Shown: piece after piece, positions 1 to 7,040 of the stretch
Layout of the letters: every line of letters begins with the position of its first letter
Position numbering within the stretch: position 1 is the first letter of the stretch
Assembly: GCF_015351075.1 (NCBI RefSeq)
Contig: NZ_JADKRS010000001.1
Span: 1,364,001 to 1,428,000, forward strand
Source of the DNA: Clavibacter sp. VKM Ac-2873
GTDB lineage: Bacteria; Actinomycetota; Actinomycetes; Actinomycetales; Microbacteriaceae
Reading direction: 5' to 3'
Length of the DNA stretch: 64,000 bases
Position numbers and translations under genes: made by a program
Notes under the pieces: model-generated
The model's database searches: none
Told to the model about the DNA's origin: nothing
Seen by the model: only the letters and a program-made list of their open reading frames with translations

Positions 1-139
1 CGACGACGGCGAGGAGGATCCACTTGCTGCGGGCGGACGGCGCGGCGGGTGCCGCCGGGGAGGCGGACGCGGTGTGGCCGACGGACGCGGCGGAGGACGT
101 GGACGGCGGTGCGTTCTCAGGGGTGCGTGCGTGCGAGAT
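1..139 (-). CDS. Transporter-like membrane protein, N-terminal part only (probable MFS)
   Basis: The minus-strand frame encodes a Ser/Ala/Pro/Thr-rich N-terminus followed by SARSKWILLAVV, which resembles the start of the first membrane helix of an MFS-type transporter. The window edge cuts it off, so the family is inferred. There is no in-frame ATG or GTG. An AGGAG Shine-Dalgarno (complement of 146-150) lies 6 nt before an ATC codon at 139, giving a protein that begins (M)SHARTPEN. An in-frame TTG at 190 is the alternative but has no ribosome site. A -10-like TAGATT lies at 189-194 on the minus strand. The gene is divergent from a TetR regulator, and the operator between them suggests TetR controls it, as is usual for efflux pumps. 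Confidence 0.4.
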   Translation of the reverse strand, partial: MSHARTPENAPPSTSSAASVGHTASASPAAPAAPSARSKWILLAVV

Positions 140-214
140 CTGGTGCTCCTGGAGGATCGTGCGGCGCCCGGGCGGGCGAGGACGGTCCAATCTAGGGCCG
201 CGCCGTGCACAGAG

Positions 215-236
215 TCAAACGAACCGGTTCGTTTGA
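215..236. promoter_or_regulatory. 22-bp perfect palindromic operator, probably TetR-bound
   Basis: The sequence tcaaacgaacc followed by ggttcgtttga is a perfect 11+11 inverted repeat. It sits between the divergent partial transporter gene and the TetR gene, about where the -35 of the leaderless tetR promoter would be. Binding here would let the repressor control itself and probably the divergent gene. Binding by this TetR is inferred from position. Confidence 0.75.
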
Positions 237-238
237 CA

Positions 239-244
239 TACGCT
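239..244 (+). promoter_or_regulatory. -10 hexamer TACGCT of the tetR gene, leaderless spacing
   Basis: TACGCT is separated by exactly 6 nt from the ATG at 251, so the transcript would begin at or next to the start codon. The palindromic operator lies immediately upstream. Confidence 0.5.
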
Positions 245-250
245 GTTCAC

Positions 251-853
251 ATGGCAGCGACGACGGGGTCCGCCCGATCCACCACCGACGAGAAGCAGGA
301 CGACGTCCGGCACCGCATCCTCCTGGCCGCGCGCGAGGAGTTCGCCGCGCACGGGCTGGCCGGCGCGCGGGTCGACCGCATCGCCCGCTCGGGCCGCGCG
401 AGCAAGGAGCGGCTCTACGCGCACTTCACCGACAAGGAGTCGCTGTTCCACGCGGTGCTGAAGCTCAACGGCATCGAGTTCTTCTCCGCCGTGACGCTGG
501 ATCCCGCCGACCTCCCCGGCTTCGTCGGCCAGCTCTTCGACCACGCCTACGAGCACCCGCAGCACCGCCGGATGCTCGCGTGGGCCCGGCTCGACGGCCT
601 GGAGCTCGACGTGCCGCACAGCGAGACGTCGCCGTCGGCCAAGGTGCAGGCGATCCGCCGCGGGCAGGAGGAGGGCCACATCGACCCGTCGTGGGATCCG
701 CAGCGCCTCCTCACGATGCTGTTCGCGCTCGCGCAGGCGTGGGTGCAGTCGCCCTACCCGGCGATGCACCAGGACTCGCCGCGGGCGCGCGCCGCGGACC
801 GCGCGGCCGTGGTGGAGGCGGCCCGCCGGATCACGGCGCCGGCCGCGCGCTGA
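251..853 (+). CDS. TetR/AcrR family transcriptional regulator
   Basis: A 200-aa one-component repressor. The helix-turn-helix lies at about residues 22-65: RILLAAREEFAAHGL, then GARVDRIA and the recognition-helix end ERLYAHFTDKESLF, which is the typical TetR signature. The rest is a helical ligand domain with a C-terminal dimerisation region; the ligand cannot be told. ATG 251 is chosen because it places TACGCT 6 nt upstream and leaves a normal N-terminal arm. An in-frame extension back to 74 would run through the operator. The divergent neighbour looks like a membrane transporter, so drug or solute efflux control is the likely job. Confidence 0.85.
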   Translation: MAATTGSARSTTDEKQDDVRHRILLAAREEFAAHGLAGARVDRIARSGRASKERLYAHFTDKESLFHAVLKLNGIEFFSAVTLDPADLPGFVGQLFDHAYEHPQHRRMLAWARLDGLELDVPHSETSPSAKVQAIRRGQEEGHIDPSWDPQRLLTMLFALAQAWVQSPYPAMHQDSPRARAADRAAVVEAARRITAPAAR

Positions 854-927
854 CGCCCGTCTGGCCGTCGCGTGCCGGCATCCTGCGGATTCCCCGGGTG
901 AGGGAGACGATTCCCCGGGCTCGCCCG

Positions 928-933
928 TACCGT
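928..933 (+). promoter_or_regulatory. -10 hexamer TACCGT, leaderless spacing
   Basis: TACCGT lies 6 nt before ATG 940. There is no Shine-Dalgarno between them, which fits a leaderless transcript for the PGPGW gene. Confidence 0.45.
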
Positions 934-939
934 GGATCC

Positions 940-1296
940 ATGTCCGACACCCTGACCCGCGAGTACGAGGCGGGCTCCAGCCACGCGCATCCGCTGCGGC
1001 GGTTCCTGCGCCGCTGCCGGGCCTGGATCGAGCTGCACCCGAAGGCCCGCTGGCTGTACCGGATCCTCGTGGGGCTCCTCGGCGTCGCCATCGTCCTCGT
1101 CGGCATCGTGCTCATCCCGCTGCCCGGGCCCGGCTGGCTCATCGTCTTCCTCGGGATCGCCGTGCTCGGCACCGAGTTCCCCGCCGCGCACCGCGTGAAC
1201 GTGTTCCTCAAGCGCCAGCTGCACCGCTTCTGGGACGCCTGGCGCCGCTGGCGCGCCTCCCGCGCCGAGCGCCGCGCGGCCCGCGCCGGCCGCTGA
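940..1296 (+). CDS. TIGR02611 family (PGPGW) transmembrane protein
   Basis: A 118-aa inner-membrane protein of unknown function. It has a basic N-terminal part, two membrane helices at about residues 41-60 and 64-80 joined by the family signature IPLPGPGWLIVFLG, and a highly Arg/Ala-rich cytoplasmic tail. The PGPGW hairpin is what identifies the family; no enzymatic motif is present. It is monocistronic between the TetR gene and a two-component system. Length agrees with actinobacterial members. Confidence 0.8.
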   Translation: MSDTLTREYEAGSSHAHPLRRFLRRCRAWIELHPKARWLYRILVGLLGVAIVLVGIVLIPLPGPGWLIVFLGIAVLGTEFPAAHRVNVFLKRQLHRFWDAWRRWRASRAERRAARAGR

Positions 1297-1379
1297 CCTC
1301 CGCGCCTCCCGACGCGGGGACCCGCTCCGAGGGCACCATCTCCCCCTTCCGGTCGATCCGGCGGGCTCGCGCCGCTCCG

Positions 1380-1385
1380 TAGGGT
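1380..1385 (+). promoter_or_regulatory. -10 hexamer TAGGGT before the kinase gene, leaderless spacing
   Basis: TAGGGT is followed by 6 nt and then ATG 1392. The same geometry recurs throughout this window. Confidence 0.45.
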
Positions 1386-1391
1386 CGGGGC

Positions 1392-2612
1392 ATGCCCTCC
1401 TCCGCGCACGTCCCCCGCATCGGGTCCGCCCGCCGTGCCCGCGCCATCGGCCGGGAGGCGGCGCTCGTGATGCTGTCGCTCGCGATCGGCACGGTGGCGT
1501 TCGGCGCCATGCTCACGCTCGTCGACGAGGCCGGCGCCGGCGGCACGCGCGTCGGGCTCCTCCTCCTGCTCGACGCGGCAGCCGGCCTCGTGGGCATCGC
1601 GCTCCTGCCGCTGCGCCGGTTCGCGCCCCTCGCGGTCGCGTCGGTGCTGGCCGCCATCGCGGCGGTGTCGAGCCTCGGGCTCGTCGCCTCGGCCATCGCC
1701 CTCGTGTCGCTCGCCGTGCGCCGTCGGCCGCGGGAGATCGCGATCGCCGCCGCCGTCTGGATCGCCGCCGTCGGCGTGTGGGAGGGCGCCGGCCTCTCCG
1801 CCCTGCCGGTGACCCCGGCGGAGCTGCCGCTCACGGCGGCCCTCCTCCTCGTGGCGCTCGGCCTGCTGATCGTCGTGGGGCTCTACGTGGGCGGCCGCCG
1901 GGAGCTCCTGGCGTCGCTCCGCGAGCGGGCGCGGCTCACGGAGGAGGAGCAGGCGCTCCGATCCGCGCAGGCCGCCGACCACGAGCGCACCCGGATCGCC
2001 CGGGAGATGCACGACGTGCTCGCGCACCGGCTCTCCCTGGTCGCCCTGCACGCGGGGGCGCTGGAGTACCGCGACGACCTGGACGCCGCCGAGGTCCGCG
2101 CCACCGCGGGCGTGGTGCGCGACAACGCCCGCACCGCGCTCACCGAGCTGCGCGGCGTCCTCGGCGTGCTGCGCGATCCGTCGGGCGCGCCGGCCGTGGC
2201 GCCTCCGCAGCCGACGCTCGCCGAGCTGCCGGCGCTCCTCGACGAGGCCCGCAGCCTCGGTGTCGAGGTGCGCGCCGACGTCCACCCCGACACCAGGGAC
2301 GACCTCCCGCGGCTCTCCGCGACGACCTCCCGGCATGCCTACCGCGCGATCCAGGAGTGCCTCACCAACGCGCGACGGCACGCGCCGGGCGCGCCGATCG
2401 ACGTGTCGCTGGACGGCAGGGCGGGCGGACGACTGCGCATCGTCGTGGGGAACCCCGTGCCGCCGCCGGCCGCCGCCGGGTCGCCGGAGCCGACGATCGG
2501 CCACGGCCTCGCGGGGATCGCCGAGCGGGCCCGCTCCGTGGACGGCACGCTCGACGTCGCCCGGCGCGACGGGCAGCACGTGGTCGAGGTGGTGCTCCCG
2601 TGGACGGCATGA
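1392..2612 (+). CDS. Sensor histidine kinase, NarL-type (HisKA_3)
   Basis: A 406-aa membrane sensor kinase. About residues 18-175 contain some six hydrophobic segments with little extracytoplasmic sequence, so it probably senses the membrane or an internal cue. A short linker leads to the HisKA_3 dimerisation/phosphoacceptor segment ARTRIAREMHDVLAHRLS-like, with the phosphorylated His at about residue 207. A C-terminal HATPase_c follows, with the N-box at AIQECLTNARRHA and a G-box around GHGLAGIAERA. Its stop overlaps the start of the response regulator (ATGA), so the two are translationally coupled. The stimulus is unknown; many relatives flank ABC transporters, but none is adjacent here. 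Confidence 0.9.
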   Translation: MPSSAHVPRIGSARRARAIGREAALVMLSLAIGTVAFGAMLTLVDEAGAGGTRVGLLLLLDAAAGLVGIALLPLRRFAPLAVASVLAAIAAVSSLGLVASAIALVSLAVRRRPREIAIAAAVWIAAVGVWEGAGLSALPVTPAELPLTAALLLVALGLLIVVGLYVGGRRELLASLRERARLTEEEQALRSAQAADHERTRIAREMHDVLAHRLSLVALHAGALEYRDDLDAAEVRATAGVVRDNARTALTELRGVLGVLRDPSGAPAVAPPQPTLAELPALLDEARSLGVEVRADVHPDTRDDLPRLSATTSRHAYRAIQECLTNARRHAPGAPIDVSLDGRAGGRLRIVVGNPVPPPAAAGSPEPTIGHGLAGIAERARSVDGTLDVARRDGQHVVEVVLPWTA

Positions 2613-3283
2613 GCGCGGGCGGTCCGCCGATCCGGGTCGTGATCGTCGACGACGACGCGCTCGTCCGCGCGGGCCTCGCGATGCTGCTGGGCGGCGGGCA
2701 CGGGCTGGAGGTCGTGGGCGAGGCGGCCGACGGGCTCGCGGCCGGCGCCGTGATCAGCCGCAGCGCGCCCGACGTCGTGCTCATGGACATCCGCATGCCG
2801 GTGTGCGACGGGATCACCGCCACCGCCCGCGAGGTCGCCCGCCGGCCCGACCTGCCGGTCATCGTCCTCACGACCTTCGACGCCGACGAGCTCGTGCTCG
2901 GGGCGCTCCGGGCGGGCGCGCGCGGCTTCCTGCTCAAGGACACTCCCCCGGTGGACCTCGTCCACGCGGTGCGGCAGGTTGCGGCGGGCCGGTCGATCCT
3001 CTCGCCGTCGGTGCTCGACACCGTGATCGGCGTGGCCGCGCAGCGCGACCGCGCCGACCGCACGGCCGAGCGGGAGCGCTACGCGACGCTGACGGAGCGG
3101 GAGCAGGAGGTGGCGCTCGCCATCGCGCGCGGCTGGTCGAACGCCCGCATCGCGGCCGACCTGTTCCTCGGCGTCGCGACCGTGAAGACCCACGTCGGGC
3201 ACGTGCTCGACAAGCTCGGCGTCGACGGCCGCGTGCAGGTCGCCGTGCTCGTGCACGAGGCCGGGCTCGCTCCCTCGGAGTGA
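2609..3283 (+). CDS. LuxR/NarL-family response regulator
   Basis: A 224-aa partner of the preceding kinase. The receiver domain (residues about 8-125) has the acidic pair in VIVDDDALVRAG, the phosphoacceptor Asp60 in LMDIRMP, Thr in LTTFD and Lys in LLKDTPP. A C-terminal LuxR-type helix-turn-helix follows, with LTEREQEVALAIARG and NARIAADLFLGVATVKTHV. Its targets are unknown. The first 4 nt overlap the kinase gene. The gene ends inside a strong terminator hairpin. Confidence 0.92.
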   Translation: MSAGGPPIRVVIVDDDALVRAGLAMLLGGGHGLEVVGEAADGLAAGAVISRSAPDVVLMDIRMPVCDGITATAREVARRPDLPVIVLTTFDADELVLGALRAGARGFLLKDTPPVDLVHAVRQVAAGRSILSPSVLDTVIGVAAQRDRADRTAERERYATLTEREQEVALAIARGWSNARIAADLFLGVATVKTHVGHVLDKLGVDGRVQVAVLVHEAGLAPSE

Positions 3284-3297
3284 GCCCGGCCTCGTGC
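3253..3297. terminator. Strong hairpin terminator overlapping the response-regulator stop
   Basis: A perfect 16-bp stem (gcacgaggccgggctc at 3253-3268 and its complement at 3282-3297) with a 13-nt loop spans the stop codon at 3281-3283. No T-tract follows, as is usual in high-GC actinobacteria. It separates two convergent transcription units and can act in both directions. Confidence 0.75.
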
Positions 3298-3329
3298 GGT
3301 GCCGGCCTGCGCCGGTCAGGCGGCGCGGA

Positions 3330-4403
3330 TCAGCGCACGAGCGCCGGGTAGTCCGTGTAGCCCTCGGCGCTGGGGCCGTAGAACGTCGCGGGGTTCGGCT
3401 CGTTGGTCTCGAGGCCCTGCTCCCAGCGCTCGACGAGGTCGGGGTTGGCGATGACCATGCGGCCGACGGCCACGACGTCGGCCGTGCCCTCCTCGACGAG
3501 CTGGATCGCCTCATCGCGCTCGGTCTGCACGCCGAAGCCGCTGTTGATCATGAGCGGACCGCCGAACGTCGTCCGCAGGCCCTGCACGAGCTCGCCCGCG
3601 GGCTCCGCGTGCAGGATGCTGACGTAGGCGAGGCCGAGCGGCGCGATGCCGGAGAGCAGCGCCTCGTAGGTGGCGCGGGTCTCGTCGGCGTCCTCCTCGA
3701 GCACGTCCTGGATGTTGTGCGACGGCGAGATGCGGATGCCGACGCGCTCGGCGCCGATCTCCCGCGCGACCGCGTGCGCCACGTCGATGCCGAGCTTCGC
3801 GCGGTTGGCGGGCGATCCGCCGTAGGCGTCGGTGCGCACGTTCGAGACGGGCGAGAGGAACTCGTGCAGCAGGTAGCCGTTGGCGGAGTGGATCTCCACG
3901 CCGTCGAACCCGGCGTCGACCGCGTTGCGCGCGGCGACCGCGAGCTCGTCGACGATGAGCGGGACCTCGTCGGTCTCGGGCTCGCTCGGCACGGGGTACG
4001 GCGCCTTGCCCGAGGGCGTGTGCACCTCGCCCTGGATCGCGATGGCGCTCGGCGCGAGCAGCGGAAGGCCGCCCGTGATCTCCTCGTGCGAGACGCGGCC
4101 GCCGTGCATGAGCTGCATGACGATGCGTCCGCCGGCCTCGTGCACGGCGTCGGTGACGCGGCGCCAGCCGGCGATCTGCTCGTCCGTCACGATGCCGGGC
4201 TGGCCCGGGTACGCCTTGCTGCGCTCGCTGGTGAACACGCCCTCGGAGACGATGAGGCCGGTGGAGGCGCGCTGGCGGTAGTACTCGACGACGAGGTCGC
4301 CGGGCACGCCGTGCTCGTCGGAGCGCATGCGCGTGAGGGGCGCCATGGCGACGCGGTTGGGGAGCTCGAGGGCGCCGAGGGCGACGGGGGAGAACAGCTT
4401 CAC
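3330..4403 (-). CDS. Alkene reductase (Old Yellow Enzyme family, NADH:flavin oxidoreductase)
   Basis: A 357-aa FMN-dependent TIM-barrel ene-reductase that reduces activated C=C bonds using NAD(P)H. It opens KLFSPVALGALELPNRVAMAPLTRMRS, the classic OYE start. It carries QLMHGGRVSH, the substrate-binding HSANGYLLHEFLSP segment (His-x-x-Asn plus Tyr), FMN phosphate-site residues near INSGFG, and VAVGRMVIANPDL. GTG 4403 is chosen because it gives the family's usual N-terminus and has gaagga upstream. Gene context gives no pathway; OYEs of this type usually act in electrophile or oxidative stress detoxification. Confidence 0.9.
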   Translation of the reverse strand: MKLFSPVALGALELPNRVAMAPLTRMRSDEHGVPGDLVVEYYRQRASTGLIVSEGVFTSERSKAYPGQPGIVTDEQIAGWRRVTDAVHEAGGRIVMQLMHGGRVSHEEITGGLPLLAPSAIAIQGEVHTPSGKAPYPVPSEPETDEVPLIVDELAVAARNAVDAGFDGVEIHSANGYLLHEFLSPVSNVRTDAYGGSPANRAKLGIDVAHAVAREIGAERVGIRISPSHNIQDVLEEDADETRATYEALLSGIAPLGLAYVSILHAEPAGELVQGLRTTFGGPLMINSGFGVQTERDEAIQLVEEGTADVVAVGRMVIANPDLVERWEQGLETNEPNPATFYGPSAEGYTDYPALVR

Positions 4404-4597
4404 GTGGGGATCCTTCGTCTCGCGGGTGGCCGGGGCGCGCACCGCGACGGATCGCGTCGGGGAGGGCGGCGGGCCAGCGGCCCCAGCGGACCGCCCTCGG
4501 GCAACCCGGCGACCCCGCGACGGCATTCCTCGGCGACGCCTTCTCCCAGGCCCTCGTCAGGCTCGCCGCGACCCGGGCGCGTCCGCGGACGCCTCCG

Positions 4598-5272
4598 TCA
4601 GTACGCGGGGAACGGCTCCGCGCGGCGCGCCAGCACGACGTCGTCCGCGGCGAGGTCGTGCCATCCGCGGAGGAGGTGCCGCGGGTCCCAGCCGACGGAC
4701 GCGTACGGCAGCCAGACCGTGAACAGCCAGCCGAGGACGAACCCGTTCTGCACGACGCCGCGGAGGAGGGCCCGTCCGAAGCCGAGCGCGCCGGGCTCCG
4801 AGAAGCGCTGGACGCGGATGCCGACCATGGCCTTCCCGGGCGTCGTGCCCTTCCATCCCAGCCACCACGTGGCGATGAGGAGGTAGGCGATGAGGCTGAT
4901 GAAGATGGCGAGCACGGCGCCGCCGAACGAGGCGTCCATCACGTCGTCCGCGGCCTCCCCGAACAGCTGCAGGTCGGTGATCCGCTGACGCGCCATGCCC
5001 TGGATCGGGATGATGGACGCGGCCGCCGACAGCCCGCCGACGAATCCGAGGACGACCTGGTCGAGGATCCGGCCGGCCGCACGCCGGCCGACGCCCGCGA
5101 GGCGCCAGGCGGGGTCGATGTGCGCCGGCAGCGGACGCAGCGCGTGCGGCAGGAGGACCATCCCGTGGTAGCCGGGCGGCGGCACGGAGCCGGGGCCATA
5201 AGCCGATCCCTCCGCCACAGACGCCTGACCCTGTCCCGCGTCCGGCCGTCCGTCGTCGTGCGTGTCGCCCAT
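4598..5272 (-). CDS. RDD family membrane protein
   Basis: A 224-aa protein with a polar, Pro/Gly-rich N-terminal tail of about 60 residues and an RDD domain starting at VGRRAAGRILDQVVLGFVGG, which carries the Arg and Asp residues that name the family. Three to four membrane helices follow. A Trp/Gly-Lys loop GWKGTTPGKAMVGIRV, typical of RDD proteins, sits between helices. Function is unknown; some members transport ions. It starts with ATG 5272. No operon partner is close: 194 bp separate it from the OYE gene, and a terminator lies on its other side. Confidence 0.8.
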   Translation of the reverse strand: MGDTHDDGRPDAGQGQASVAEGSAYGPGSVPPPGYHGMVLLPHALRPLPAHIDPAWRLAGVGRRAAGRILDQVVLGFVGGLSAAASIIPIQGMARQRITDLQLFGEAADDVMDASFGGAVLAIFISLIAYLLIATWWLGWKGTTPGKAMVGIRVQRFSEPGALGFGRALLRGVVQNGFVLGWLFTVWLPYASVGWDPRHLLRGWHDLAADDVVLARRAEPFPAY

Positions 5273-5347
5273 CGCGTCTCCCGTGCTCGCTGCGCCCCGT
5301 GGCGCGGATCCAGCGTATCCAGCAGCTGAGGGAATCAGGACGCACGA

Positions 5348-5379
5348 AGGGCCCGGCACCCTCGTGGATGCCGGGCCCT
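5348..5379. terminator. Hairpin terminator/insulator between the RDD gene and the SRPBCC operon
   Basis: An 11-bp perfect stem agggcccggca (5348-5358) pairs with tgccgggccct (5369-5379) around a 10-nt loop. It lies just downstream of the minus-strand pair ending at 5404 and upstream of the RDD gene, so it probably ends the former's transcript. Confidence 0.65.
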
Positions 5380-5403
5380 CCCGGTGGTGCGGTGTCGCCG
5401 TCG

Positions 5404-5640
5404 TCAGCCCGTGATCTCCCCGCGGGAGACGGCCTCGGCGTACTTGCGCAGGTCCGGCCCCGGCTCGAAGTCGATGAACCGGCCCTTGAGCTGCTCGAAG
5501 AGGCGCTGGTACACGGTCTCCCAGTCCTCGCCCTGCAGCTCCTTCGCCGCGGTGAGCACGGCCTCCTGGAGCACGCGGTCGCTGTCGGTGAGGATCTTGT
5601 CGCGCGCCTCCTGGTTCCAGACGATCTCGGAGGTGTCCAC
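5404..5640 (-). CDS. Conserved small hypothetical protein, 78 aa
   Basis: A short acidic, helical soluble protein with no membrane segment and no motif I can name. Distinctive stretches are VDTSEIVWNQEARDKIL, KELQGEDWETVYQRLFEQLKG and FEPGPDLRKYAEAVSRG. GTG 5640 starts 2 nt after the stop of the upstream SRPBCC gene, so the two are almost certainly cotranscribed and translationally coupled. A role together with the SRPBCC protein is inferred from this. I do not recognise a family with certainty. Confidence 0.65.
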   Translation of the reverse strand: MDTSEIVWNQEARDKILTDSDRVLQEAVLTAAKELQGEDWETVYQRLFEQLKGRFIDFEPGPDLRKYAEAVSRGEITG

Positions 5641-5642
5641 GA

Positions 5643-6098
5643 TCAGGCCTGGACGTCCCCGCGCCAGGCGCCGTCCTCGGTGCCGCGCTTCTCGATGAAC
5701 TCCTTGAAGTTCTCGAGGTCCTTCTTGATGACGTGGTCGTCGACGCCGATCGCGGCCCCGACCTTCTCGACGAGGCCCTTCGCCTCCCAGTCCAGCTGGA
5801 CGGTGACGCGGGTCTCGGCGTCGCTGAGCTTGTGGAACGTGACGACGCCGGCGTGGTCCTCGTCGCCGCCCGTGGAGTTCCAGGCGACGCGCTCGTCGGG
5901 GTGCTGCTCGGTGATGTTCGCCTCGAACGTGCGCTCGATGCCGCCGATCTTGACCTTCCACTCGGTGAGCGTGTCGGTGACCTGCGTGATCGACTCCACG
6001 TAGCTGAGGAAGTTCGGGAACGACTCGAACTGGGTCCACTGGTTGTAGGCGGTGCTGACGGGGACGTTGACGTCGACGGTCTCGATTACTCGGGGCAT
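5643..6098 (-). CDS. SRPBCC family protein (polyketide cyclase/dehydrase-like)
   Basis: A 151-aa START/Bet v1-like fold protein with a hydrophobic ligand cavity. The N-terminal strand VIETVDVNVPVSTAYNQWTQFESFPNFL is the usual SRPBCC entry. The central WKVKIGG and VAWNSTGG and the long C-terminal helix DHVIKKDLENFKEFIEKRG complete the fold. The ligand is unknown. A good aggaga ribosome site precedes ATG 6098. It leads a two-gene unit with the 78-aa protein that starts 2 nt downstream. Confidence 0.85.
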   Translation of the reverse strand: MPRVIETVDVNVPVSTAYNQWTQFESFPNFLSYVESITQVTDTLTEWKVKIGGIERTFEANITEQHPDERVAWNSTGGDEDHAGVVTFHKLSDAETRVTVQLDWEAKGLVEKVGAAIGVDDHVIKKDLENFKEFIEKRGTEDGAWRGDVQA

Positions 6099-6260
6099 TG
6101 CTTCTCCTCGTTCGGATTCGGTGCGTGGGTCGGATCCTCGTGCGATCCAGGAGCCCGAGCGCCGATGTGGGCACCGGCGCGGGCACGCCTTCGACGCTAC
6201 GCCGGGGCCCGGCCGGGCATCCGGCACCCGAGGAATGCACAGGGAACGGTCAACCGCAGG

Positions 6261-7004
6261 TCACGCCTCGCCGGAGCGGGAGGACCCGAGGAGCTGCTGG
6301 ACGCAGGCGCGCGACCACGAGGCGTAGACGCGGGAGGCCTGTGCGGCATCCGGATCGCCGAGGTCCACGACCCGGTCGCCGGGGAACGGGACGGCGACGA
6401 CCTGCGGGCGGGACGCGACGATCTCGGCCGTCACGCGGTTGAGCAGCCGGGCGTGCCGGGCGGCGACCGCACGCCAGGCCACGGGGATCCCGACGCTGCC
6501 GTTCAGCGGCGGGACCTCGGGGATGAGCACGCGCGCATCCTCCGGCAGCCCCCGCGTCAGGTCGTCGACGGCCGCGCCGAGCAGCCGACGCCAGGTGCGC
6601 TGGGGCGTGAGCCGGATGCTGTCGCCCACGCCCACCATGAGGAGCACCACGTCGACCCCGTCGAGGAGCGCCCGGTCGCGGACGGTGCTCGAGGCGCTGT
6701 GGATCGTGAGGTCGGAGAAGGGGCGCGTCGCCCACTCGACGCCGCGACCCGTGCGGCGGGCCAGCTGGCGGGAGAAGTGACCGGCCATGCCGAGCTCGTG
6801 CGAGAGCACGCCCATGCCGACGGCCGTCGCCTCGCCGATGACCAGCACGCGTTGCGGGAAGTCGCCCGGCACGACGCCGGACGCGGCATCCCGGGGGAAG
6901 ACCGCGCCCTCGAGGCCCGTGCGGAGGGCGACGAACTGCGCGAAGATCGCCGGGCGGGCCACGGCCTCCGCGAACCGCCTGATGCGTCCCGTCATGCGTC
7001 GCAC
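6261..7004 (-). CDS. SGNH/GDSL-hydrolase-fold protein lacking catalytic residues
   Basis: A 247-aa protein with the layout of an SGNH/GDSL hydrolase but degenerate active-site blocks. Block I reads LVIGEATAVGMG (about residues 54-65), where the family has GDS-x-x-x-G, so the catalytic Ser position is Ala59. Block III reads VGVGDSIRLTP where GxND is expected, so the Asn is Gly127. The C-terminal block has DLGDPDAAQASRVY in place of DxxH, with no His. The fold core is preserved, which suggests a binding or scaffolding role instead of esterase activity. ATG 7004 has ggaggg upstream. It lies just after the M23 peptidase gene on the same strand, so they may be cotranscribed. Confidence 0.7.
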   Translation of the reverse strand: MRRMTGRIRRFAEAVARPAIFAQFVALRTGLEGAVFPRDAASGVVPGDFPQRVLVIGEATAVGMGVLSHELGMAGHFSRQLARRTGRGVEWATRPFSDLTIHSASSTVRDRALLDGVDVVLLMVGVGDSIRLTPQRTWRRLLGAAVDDLTRGLPEDARVLIPEVPPLNGSVGIPVAWRAVAARHARLLNRVTAEIVASRPQVVAVPFPGDRVVDLGDPDAAQASRVYASWSRACVQQLLGSSRSGEA

Positions 7005-7040
7005 CCTCCGGTCGTCGACGCGCTCAGCGTACTCGGAGGG

